Below are positions 1 through 5,885 of a DNA stretch of 7,429 nt, one piece after another (position 1 is the first letter of the stretch; each line of letters begins with the position of its first letter). Under the pieces are notes generated by a model. It was not told the origin of the DNA and did not search any database. It was given only the letters and a program-made list of their open reading frames with translations. The stretch is from positions 1 to 7,429 of the forward strand of contig NZ_CALLXM010000199.1 in the NCBI RefSeq assembly GCF_937875265.1, written 5' to 3'. The translations under genes were made by a program, and so were the position numbers. Source of the DNA: an uncultured Acetobacter sp. (GTDB lineage Bacteria; Pseudomonadota; Alphaproteobacteria; Acetobacterales; Acetobacteraceae).

Positions 1-2240
1 TGTGCTTCCACATTTTCACAGGCCGCAAGCGTGCTGGTTATCACGTTCATGGCTTTGTGCAGGTCTGACGTAAAGGGAACCTGCAAAGGAATGGTGAACA
101 CGCCGGGTTTTTCCGCGCGTGTGGCATTGCGCACAGCAGAAGTGATGAACTGCGAGTTCGGCACGATCATGGTGGACCCATCAGAGAGCTTGATGTTGGT
201 CGAGCGGACGCTGATGCGTGCCACCTCACCATGCGCCCCGGCAATATCGACCACATCACCAATCGAGACGGGGCGTTCGGCCATAAGAATAATGCCGGAC
301 ACAAAGTTCTGCACAATGGACTGCAAGCCAAAACCAATCCCGACCGACAGTGCACTGACAACCCATGTCATGCTCTTGACCGTAACACCCAGTGCAGCGG
401 CCATGCACAGACCAATAATAATCCACGCGCTATACGTCAGAATATTCAGGATGGAGGCCTGCGCACCAATATCCAGCCGCGTTGTGGGGAAGAAGTGCAG
501 GCGGAACCAGTTTCTGACAACGCGGATAGCGTAATGGCCCATAATGGGCAGCCCGGCACACAGCAGAACGGCATCGAGTGAGAGGTTGAAGCTGCCTTCC
601 GTCGCGTTTTGTCCTTTGAAGATGGACAGAATACGGCGGCCAACCTGTGCGGGGTCAAACTCGGCCCCTGCGGTCGCGACTGAAAAAGCGACAACCAGCA
701 GAAAAACACTGATCAGGCCGGGAATAACCACACTGGCCTGATCCACCAGTCGGGCGGGCAGGCCCAGTTTGACCAGATGGGCCCCAACCGGCGCTGTGGA
801 GGGAAACACGCTGCTGCCCAGAGCTGTTGCCAGCAGGGCCACAAGCAGCAGGCCCGTCATGGTAATGGCCATGACAGACACCCATGAGATGACCGTATAG
901 GCCAGCGGAATATACCCAGTGAACACAGCCCCCCAGCAGACGAGGGCAATGGTGGTGGCAAGTGTTCTTAAAAGGGGTGCGACCTCAGCAGAACTGGCGG
1001 ATGGGTCATCCTGTTTGGCGGACAGGCGCAGCTGGCGCGGAATGGCAAACAGCAGCGGGCTGACAGCCAGTGTGTAAAGTCCATCCATCAGCTGAATGGG
1101 GATGAGCCCGAGGCCACTCTCATTGTCCACATAGCGCAGCAGGCCGCGCACAATCAGGGCCACGGCAAACCATACAGGGAACAGGCGGAGGTTGCGCGCC
1201 AATGTGTCCGGCATGGGGAACACGCGCCATTCCGGCTTGCGTGAGAGCATGCTCATGCCCAGTTCCAGCACAAACCCGCAAAGTGGCACCTGAGCCGCCA
1301 CCATGTCGGCCAGGGCTGACAGGTCATCCGCCAGAGCGTCATTATTAAAGCTGATGGCGCTCCACGTAATCTGGAACGCACCTTCCCATGCAACCACACC
1401 AATGAGCGAACACAGGACGGCGGCGGTAATGGGGCGGATGCGGCCCGTGGGCATAAAGCGGGAGACCAGCATACGCACCGGCGTATGGCAGACAAAATGC
1501 AGCGCCAGCAGCAGGGTAGAGAGCAGCATGGCCCCTAGCGTGAGCAGGGCGTGGCGACCGGTAAACGCGACTTTCAGCACAGCCCCGGTTTCTGATGCCA
1601 GAGCGGAAACCCGTGCCGTATCCTGCCGGGATGTGCTGGAAAGCTGAGACCAGAAATTGACCCCCAACGGGGTGGGCAGCCTCTGCGTCATGGTAGCCTG
1701 CTGGATGGCCGTGCCATGCTGGCGGAGTTCCTGCACCAGTTGCTGGGCTTCAAGCTGGTAAAGCCGCAGGCGAGTGATGCGGCCGGAAATATCCTGCTGC
1801 CGGGTTGTCAGCATTTTCCGTTGCTGCGTGATGGAAGCAGGTTCTGCTGCTTCCGGTTTACCAAGAATATCCACAAAATTCTGATAAACTGCTTCATACG
1901 GCTTGATCTGCGCCAGCATGGCGTCTGCCTTGGTGGAAACCGCCGTGGCGCGGCGTAGCAGCATATTCAGGGCGTTGGTATTCTGGCTGGAAGAATAGTC
2001 TTTCCGGCTGCTCTGGTAGATGGCGCGGATATCTTCGCCCATCGCATTCAGAGTGTCATCGGACGCAAAAAGCGTGATGTCCGTAATCAGCGGAGCGGTG
2101 GGTGGCGTTGCAGGGGCTTGTGTGGCGGAGGGATTAGGGTCCGCTGCCCGTGCCGCAGGAACTGAGAGCAGGGGATGAAAAAGCCCCGCCATGACCAGAC
2201 AGAGTACAGGAAGAAAAACACGGAACGGCTGGCGGATCAT
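1..2240 (-). CDS. MscS-family mechanosensitive ion channel with N-terminal DUF3772-like region (3' end outside window)
   Basis: Likely inner-membrane channel that opens under membrane tension to release solutes after hypo-osmotic shock. About 746 codons are visible, open to the window edge, so the protein is C-terminally truncated here only by the window. The start is the ATG at 2240-2238: an in-frame TAG lies 12 bases upstream, so nothing longer is possible in this frame. Residues 1-32 form a signal peptide (basic start, hydrophobic core, A-R-A cleavage motif before A33-D34). Residues about 50-190 are a soluble helical region; its part from about 113 to 180 resembles DUF3772, known from alphaproteobacterial MscS proteins. 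From about 230 onward roughly ten hydrophobic segments follow. The pore helix and beta domain are clear: VVSALSVGIGFGLQSIVQNF from about 628, then AERPVSIGD, a glycine-rich strand, and MIVPNS near 695. In-frame methionines checked along the length show no frameshift. It lies 111 bases downstream of the lipoprotein gene on the same strand. Family assignment is firm; DUF3772 is recalled, not searched. Confidence 0.93.
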   Translation of the reverse strand, partial: MIRQPFRVFLPVLCLVMAGLFHPLLSVPAARAADPNPSATQAPATPPTAPLITDITLFASDDTLNAMGEDIRAIYQSSRKDYSSSQNTNALNMLLRRATAVSTKADAMLAQIKPYEAVYQNFVDILGKPEAAEPASITQQRKMLTTRQQDISGRITRLRLYQLEAQQLVQELRQHGTAIQQATMTQRLPTPLGVNFWSQLSSTSRQDTARVSALASETGAVLKVAFTGRHALLTLGAMLLSTLLLALHFVCHTPVRMLVSRFMPTGRIRPITAAVLCSLIGVVAWEGAFQITWSAISFNNDALADDLSALADMVAAQVPLCGFVLELGMSMLSRKPEWRVFPMPDTLARNLRLFPVWFAVALIVRGLLRYVDNESGLGLIPIQLMDGLYTLAVSPLLFAIPRQLRLSAKQDDPSASSAEVAPLLRTLATTIALVCWGAVFTGYIPLAYTVISWVSVMAITMTGLLLVALLATALGSSVFPSTAPVGAHLVKLGLPARLVDQASVVIPGLISVFLLVVAFSVATAGAEFDPAQVGRRILSIFKGQNATEGSFNLSLDAVLLCAGLPIMGHYAIRVVRNWFRLHFFPTTRLDIGAQASILNILTYSAWIIIGLCMAAALGVTVKSMTWVVSALSVGIGFGLQSIVQNFVSGIILMAERPVSIGDVVDIAGAHGEVARISVRSTNIKLSDGSTMIVPNSQFITSAVRNATRAEKPGVFTIPLQVPFTSDLHKAMNVITSTLAACENVEA

Positions 2241-2324
2241 CAGGCTTCTCTACACTCCGGCACAAAGAACATGGGGGTTCAACGTGCCAGAGAACCGGGA
2301 GGTTGCGAAGAGAAGGGTTTACGT

Positions 2325-2339
2325 GCGGCCTAAAGCCGC
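2325..2339 (-). other. Short inverted repeat between lipoprotein and channel genes
   Basis: A 5-base-pair GC-only stem (GCGGC / GCCGC) with a 5-base loop lies 12 bases past the lipoprotein stop codon. It is placed where a terminator or transcript-end hairpin would sit, but no T-run follows on the minus strand, so a classical intrinsic terminator is not supported. It may simply limit 3' decay or be chance. The rest of the 2241-2351 gap shows no promoter that I can support. Confidence 0.3.
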
Positions 2340-2351
2340 GTCAGGAAAAAC

Positions 2352-2582
2352 TCAGGAAGAGGACTTCTTTTTGTTTTTCTTCGGGTCTTTTTGCGTCTGA
2401 AGAGGGTTGAGGTCTTCCGCTGTGGCGGGTTTGGAACTCAGCGTTTTTTCCTGCAGGTGGTCCTTGTAGCCATACTGTTCCCACTGCGCTGCTGTGGTCA
2501 TGTGGCGCGGCTCACTCTTGCCGAACATCCCGCAGGAGCAGAGCGTAAAAGCACATACCAGCATCAGAACCGCGTGTTTCAT
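2352..2582 (-). CDS. Small putative lipoprotein with lysine-rich tail
   Basis: A 76-residue hypothetical lipoprotein; I do not recognise the family. The N-terminus is a short basic start followed by a hydrophobic stretch (residues 4-14) and a lipobox L-C-S-C with the acylated cysteine at residue 17, followed by G18. After processing about 60 residues remain, polar and with no membrane segment, including AAQWEQYGYKDHL (about 31-43). The C-terminus is strongly basic, KDPKKNKKKSSS, which could contact phospholipid headgroups, nucleic acid, peptidoglycan or LPS phosphate; this is inference. The start ATG at 2582 has an AGGA ribosome site seven bases upstream. It lies 90 bases downstream of the mlaF-like gene on the same strand and may be co-transcribed with it. 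Residue 18 is glycine, not aspartate, so the classic inner-membrane retention signal is absent, which favours export to the outer membrane. Confidence 0.8.
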   Translation of the reverse strand: MKHAVLMLVCAFTLCSCGMFGKSEPRHMTTAAQWEQYGYKDHLQEKTLSSKPATAEDLNPLQTQKDPKKNKKKSSS

Positions 2583-2648
2583 GTCTTGTTCCTGTGTTTC
2601 AGTCCGGTTTCTGCTTCTATCTCACCCGGCGGGAAGGGGGGCAAGTGG

Positions 2649-2665
2649 AAAAGCTCTGCCAGAGC
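2649..2665 (-). terminator. Weak terminator or attenuator-like hairpin after the mlaF-like gene
   Basis: Beginning eight bases past the ATPase stop codon, the minus strand has a stem GCTCT / AGAGC with a 3-base loop, immediately followed by TTTT. The layout is that of an intrinsic terminator, but the stem is only 5 base pairs and the T-run only four bases, so termination would be partial at best. It could lower expression of the downstream lipoprotein relative to the transporter. Confidence 0.3.
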
Positions 2666-2672
2666 GCACCCT

Positions 2673-3449
2673 TTAGCGCCGGAGTTCCATGGTAATGGGG
2701 CCTTCACGCCGCCCGTGGGTAAACTGGTCTACCATGGGGTTGCCACTATCCATCAGGGAGCTTGCTGGCCCCTGCCAGATCAGCTGGCCTTTGTAGAGCA
2801 TGGCGGCTTCATCCCCAATGCGCTGGGCGGAGGCCATGTCATGCGTAATGGCAATGGCGGTGGAGCCAAGCTTTTTCACGCAATCCACAATCAGTCCGTC
2901 AATGACGGCACCCATAATGGGGTCCAGCCCGGTTGTGGGTTCATCAAAAAACAGAATATCCGGCTGGGCGGCAATGGCGCGGGCAAGGCCCACGCGCTTT
3001 TGCATGCCACCGGAAAGTTCGGAGGGGTAGAGTTCCCCTACGGACGGGTCCAGCCCCACTTGCGCAAGAATGCTGCCTGCGTGGCTGCGGGCGTCCTTGC
3101 GGGTAATTCGTTTGAGGGCCAGCAGGCCGAAGGTCACGTTTTCCCACACAGGCAGACTATCAAACAGAGCGCCGTTCTGAAACAGCATGCCAATCTTGCC
3201 GCGCAGGGCATCCTGCCGCCGGGGTGTGGCGTTCAGCATGTCTTCACCGTCAATTTCAATACTGCCTGCGTCGGGGGTAATCAGCCCCAGAATGCAGCGC
3301 AGCAACACGGACTTCCCGCTGCCGGACCCGCCAATAATCACAAAGGACGTGCCGGGCATGACATCCAGATTGATGCCATCCAGCACCTTTTTGGAACCGA
3401 AGGACTTGTGGAGGTCCCGGATACGGATTTTGGGGGTTATGCCGGTCAT
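2673..3449 (-). CDS. mlaF: ABC transporter ATP-binding protein, MlaF type (phospholipid/lipid-asymmetry transport)
   Basis: Cytoplasmic ATPase that drives an MlaE-type permease in moving phospholipid between inner and outer membranes. The 258-residue length fits the family. All nucleotide-binding motifs are intact: Walker A GGSGSGKS (40-47), Q-loop glutamine 91 in FQNGALFD, signature LSGGMQKR (145-152), Walker B ILFFDE (165-170) with catalytic E170, D-loop TGLD (173-176), and H-loop histidine 203 in THD. The sequence FQNGALFDSLPVWENV is typical of the MlaF/Ttg2A group rather than of amino-acid importers. Its start ATG overlaps the permease stop by four bases (ATGA) and no clear ribosome site precedes it, which points to translational coupling with the permease. 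No substrate-binding MCE gene (mlaD) follows; the next gene is a small lipoprotein. Family call is firm; the exact substrate is inferred. Confidence 0.93.
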   Translation of the reverse strand: MTGITPKIRIRDLHKSFGSKKVLDGINLDVMPGTSFVIIGGSGSGKSVLLRCILGLITPDAGSIEIDGEDMLNATPRRQDALRGKIGMLFQNGALFDSLPVWENVTFGLLALKRITRKDARSHAGSILAQVGLDPSVGELYPSELSGGMQKRVGLARAIAAQPDILFFDEPTTGLDPIMGAVIDGLIVDCVKKLGSTAIAITHDMASAQRIGDEAAMLYKGQLIWQGPASSLMDSGNPMVDQFTHGRREGPITMELRR

Positions 3450-4231
3450 TGTGAGAAGAACAGATCCGTCAGGAGGTAATCAAACGCCAGCAGCAGAATG
3501 GAGGCTGCAACCACGGCGGAGGTTGTGGCCGTGCCAACGCCCTCGGCCCCGCCCTTGCTGTTATAGCCATAATAGCATCCCATCAGGGCAATCAGGAACC
3601 CGAACAGGGCGGCTTTGACCAGGCCCACGGTCACATCAATGACCTTTACGGAATTCAGCGTGGCAGTGATGTAGGCGTGTGGAGAAAAGCCGAGCTTGAC
3701 TACGGAGACGGTAAAGCCCCCGGCCACACCCAGCACGTCTGCCACCATAACCAGCAGGGGCAGAGCAATGATGCCCGCCAGCAGCCGCGGCGCGACCAGA
3801 TACTTCATGGGGCTGGTGGACAGGGTGCTGAGCGCATCAACCTGGTCCGTCACCCGCATGGTGCCAATTTCCGCTGCCATAGCGGCCCCCACGCGGCCAG
3901 CCACCATCAGCCCGGCCAGAACAGGCCCCAGCTCACGCGTAACAGCCAGCACCACAATGCCTGCAATGGCGCTTTGCACATGGTACTGCGCAAAGCCGGT
4001 GTAGGATTGCAGGGCAATCACCCCGCCAGAGAACAGAGCCGTCAGTGCCACCACGGGCAGGGAGAAAAACCCTGTTTCCAGAAAGGTGGACAAAAACACG
4101 CGGCCATAGAACGGCGGCCTGACAATATGAGAAAGACCGGACAGGGCAAACAGGGTCAAAGCACCCGCTGCGCGTATCAGGCCAAGGGTAGTACGGCCCA
4201 GTCTGGCCACGAGATCGAGCAACATATCCAT
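3446..4231 (-). CDS. mlaE: ABC transporter permease, MlaE family
   Basis: Inner-membrane permease subunit of a lipid-trafficking ABC transporter, partner of the adjoining ATPase. Hydrophobic segments run through the protein. The family hallmark block begins RELGPVLAGLMVAGRVGAAM at about residue 99 and continues AEIGTMRVTDQVDAL; a second conserved block near the C-terminus reads YYGYNSKGGAEGVGTATTSA. I chose the ATG at 4231 (261 residues, the usual MlaE length of about 260, beginning MDMLLDLVARLG). In-frame ATGs at 4321 and 4414 would add 30 or 61 residues, but that extension is proline- and arginine-rich, polar, and unlike the family; none of the candidates has a strong ribosome site. ATG 4225 is a further close alternative. 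A possible promoter at 4281-4309 would lie inside the extension, which also favours the short form. It is the first gene of the minus-strand group. Confidence 0.92.
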   Translation of the reverse strand: MDMLLDLVARLGRTTLGLIRAAGALTLFALSGLSHIVRPPFYGRVFLSTFLETGFFSLPVVALTALFSGGVIALQSYTGFAQYHVQSAIAGIVVLAVTRELGPVLAGLMVAGRVGAAMAAEIGTMRVTDQVDALSTLSTSPMKYLVAPRLLAGIIALPLLVMVADVLGVAGGFTVSVVKLGFSPHAYITATLNSVKVIDVTVGLVKAALFGFLIALMGCYYGYNSKGGAEGVGTATTSAVVAASILLLAFDYLLTDLFFSQ

Positions 4232-4280
4232 CCGGTCAGGCTGTCCGGTCCTGTTTTGGGTGAGTGATAAGCAGCGTTCA

Positions 4281-4309
4281 GCCGTAGCCTGAAGTCCGGG
4301 TGCCGTCAA
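4281..4309 (-). promoter_or_regulatory. Candidate promoter for mlaE-mlaF
   Basis: On the minus strand TTGACG (4309-4304) matches the -35 consensus at five of six bases. A 17-base spacer follows, then TACGGC (4286-4281), a poor -10 match with only the first two bases right. A start near 4275 would leave a leader of about 44 bases before the ATG at 4231. The good -35 and spacing are visible; the weak -10 makes this tentative. Confidence 0.3.
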
Positions 4310-4369
4310 AGGGTGTGTCATTCTGTGAGGTGAAAGTCCGGGCGCAAGGGAGCTGTGCGGCCTGCTTTG

Positions 4370-4399
4370 TTGGGGCGTGCAGAGGCCTGACCATAAAAT
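4370..4399 (+). promoter_or_regulatory. Candidate promoter for ugd
   Basis: On the plus strand TTGGGG (4370-4375), an 18-base spacer and TAAAAT (4394-4399, five of six matches to the -10 consensus) form a plausible sigma-70-type promoter about 85 bases before the ugd start. GATAAT at 4464-4469 is another good -10-like hexamer but has no recognisable -35 at 16-18 bases. The rest of the 4232-4491 gap shows no RNA gene or additional frame that I can support. Confidence 0.3.
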
Positions 4400-4478
4400 G
4401 CGGTATTGCGGCATCTGCCCGCTGAGGGCATTGGTGTGAGCCAGTTTTAAAGACCACTCTACGGATAATGAGTAAAGC

Positions 4479-4484
4479 AGGAGG
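4479..4484 (+). promoter_or_regulatory. Strong ribosome binding site deciding the ugd start
   Basis: A perfect AGGAGG lies seven bases before the ATG at 4492. This places the ugd start at 4492, not at the in-frame ATG at 4468, which lies upstream of the site and would put the Shine-Dalgarno sequence inside the coding region. Confidence 0.85.
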
Positions 4485-4491
4485 GCAGGAA

Positions 4492-5817
4492 ATGCGCATA
4501 GCCATGATCGGCGGCGGGTATGTCGGGCTTGTATCAGGCGCGTGTTTTGCCGAGTTCGGCATTAATGTCGCGATTGTTGAAACCAATCCCGCGCGTCTGT
4601 CCGCTTTGCGGGAAGGCCGTATTCCTATTTACGAGCCGGGGCTGGATGCACTGGTTGCGTCCAACAGTCAGGCAGGCCGCCTGACGTTTGGGGATGATAT
4701 TGCCAGCGCCGTAACCGGGGCCGATGCTGTTTTTATTGCCGTGGGCACACCGCCCCGTAATGGGGATGGTGCTGCGGACATGCAGTATGTTCACGCCGCC
4801 GCCCGCCAGATTGCGAATGCTCTGACGGGCTACGCCGTGATTGTCACCAAATCCACGGTGCCGGTGGGCAGCAGCCGCCGCATTGCCGAAATTATCCGGC
4901 AGGCCCGGCCTGATGCGGATTTTGATGTCGCCTCCAACCCGGAATTCCTGCGGGAAGGCAGCGCCATTGGGGACTTCATGCGGCCAGACCGTGTGATTAT
5001 CGGGCTGGACCAGACGCGCCCTGAGCGGGCCAGCCGTGCGGAAGATGTGCTGCGCCGGGTGTATCGCCCGTTATCCGTCATTGAAGCGCCGTTGTTGTTC
5101 ACGGGGCTGGAAACGGCGGAACTGACCAAATACGCATCCAATTCTTTTCTGGCGATGAAGATTTCCTTCATCAACGAAATGGCCGATCTGTGCGAAACAC
5201 TGGGGGCCGATGTGCATGATTTGGCCCGAGGCATGGGGCTGGACGAGCGTATTGGCCGCAAGTTTCTGCAACCCGGCCCGGGCTATGGCGGCTCCTGCTT
5301 CCCCAAGGATACGCTCGCGCTCTCCCGCATTGCGCAGGAAGCGCATAGCGCCTGCCGTCTGGTGGAAACCACCGTGCAGGTAAATGAGGCGCGGAAGGCT
5401 GGCATGGCCGGGCGTATTATTGCGGCTTGTGGTGGTTCCGTGGTGGGCAAGACGGTGGCCGTGCTTGGGCTGACGTTCAAGCCGGAAACGGATGATATGC
5501 GCGAATCTGCGTCCATCCCGATTCTGCATCGTCTGGCGGAAGCCGGGGCTGCCATCCGGGCATATGACCCGGTAGGGATGACAGCCGCCAAATCTCTGCT
5601 GCCAGAGGATGTGACCTATTGTGCAGATGCGCTGGATGCGGCGGATCAGGCCGATGTGCTGGTTGTGCTGACGGAGTGGAACATTTTCCGCGCCCTTTCC
5701 CCCGCTGAACTTGCGCGCCGCATGCGGACGCGCACGATTGTGGACCTGCGCAATATTTTTGACCCCGCCGCTATGCGGGCTGCCGGATTTACCTATGAAT
5801 CCGTAGGGCGACCGTAA
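4492..5817 (+). CDS. ugd: UDP-glucose 6-dehydrogenase
   Basis: Cytoplasmic enzyme oxidising UDP-glucose to UDP-glucuronate with two NAD+, supplying glucuronic acid for acidic exopolysaccharide, capsule or LPS. The 441 residues match the family. The N-terminal Rossmann fold opens MRIAMIGGGYVGLVSG; the active-site elements are all present: E151 in NPEFLREG, K213 in ELTKYASN followed by a conserved asparagine, and the nucleophile C269 in GYGGSCFPKD. The C-terminal UDP-binding domain contains LGLTFKPETDDMRES and ends with the usual NIFDP motif. The start at 4492 is set by a perfect ribosome site. Many acetic acid bacteria make glucuronate-containing polymers such as acetan, which would fit, but no glycosyltransferase or polymer genes are visible here, so the end product is inference. 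It diverges from the lipid transporter genes and lies 68 bases upstream of radA on the same strand. Confidence 0.97.
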   Translation: MRIAMIGGGYVGLVSGACFAEFGINVAIVETNPARLSALREGRIPIYEPGLDALVASNSQAGRLTFGDDIASAVTGADAVFIAVGTPPRNGDGAADMQYVHAAARQIANALTGYAVIVTKSTVPVGSSRRIAEIIRQARPDADFDVASNPEFLREGSAIGDFMRPDRVIIGLDQTRPERASRAEDVLRRVYRPLSVIEAPLLFTGLETAELTKYASNSFLAMKISFINEMADLCETLGADVHDLARGMGLDERIGRKFLQPGPGYGGSCFPKDTLALSRIAQEAHSACRLVETTVQVNEARKAGMAGRIIAACGGSVVGKTVAVLGLTFKPETDDMRESASIPILHRLAEAGAAIRAYDPVGMTAAKSLLPEDVTYCADALDAADQADVLVVLTEWNIFRALSPAELARRMRTRTIVDLRNIFDPAAMRAAGFTYESVGRP

Positions 5818-5827
5818 GCACCAGTCC

Positions 5828-5856
5828 TTGAGAACCGGGGTGTCCACCCCCAGATT
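5828..5856 (+). promoter_or_regulatory. Weak candidate promoter and hairpin in the ugd-radA gap
   Basis: TTGAGA (5828-5833, five of six to the -35 consensus) stands 17 bases from CAGATT (5851-5856, three of six to -10). The spacer contains a small inverted repeat, GGGGT / ACCCC with a four-base loop (5837-5850), lacking a T-run and so not an intrinsic terminator. radA may have its own weak promoter here or may be read through from ugd; the sequence does not decide between them. Confidence 0.22.
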
Positions 5857-5871
5857 GAGCACCATGATGAT

Positions 5872-5880
5872 GGGGGAGAA
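5872..5880 (+). promoter_or_regulatory. Ribosome binding site supporting the TTG start of radA
   Basis: A purine run GGGGGAGAA contains GGAG at 5875-5878, seven bases before TTG at 5886. In the radA frame two stop codons (5865 and 5868) lie just upstream, and no ATG or GTG falls between them and the TTG, so this site together with the TTG is the only reasonable initiation region for a full-length protein. Confidence 0.75.
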
Positions 5881-5885
5881 CGCTC

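Noticed and set aside
2367..2393. T-rich tract on the plus strand resembling an intrinsic terminator tail
   Set aside because: It is the reverse complement of the lysine and asparagine codons at the end of the lipoprotein gene, with no GC-rich stem directly before it on the plus strand.
2391..3479. A 362-residue open frame on the plus strand
   Set aside because: It lies antisense over the complete MlaF-type ATPase and the lipoprotein; its translation shows no domain and its composition is that of a shadow frame in GC-rich DNA.
5071..5865. A 264-residue open frame on the minus strand
   Set aside because: It is antisense to ugd, whose motifs are intact; the translated sequence is His-, Arg- and Gly-rich without recognisable features.
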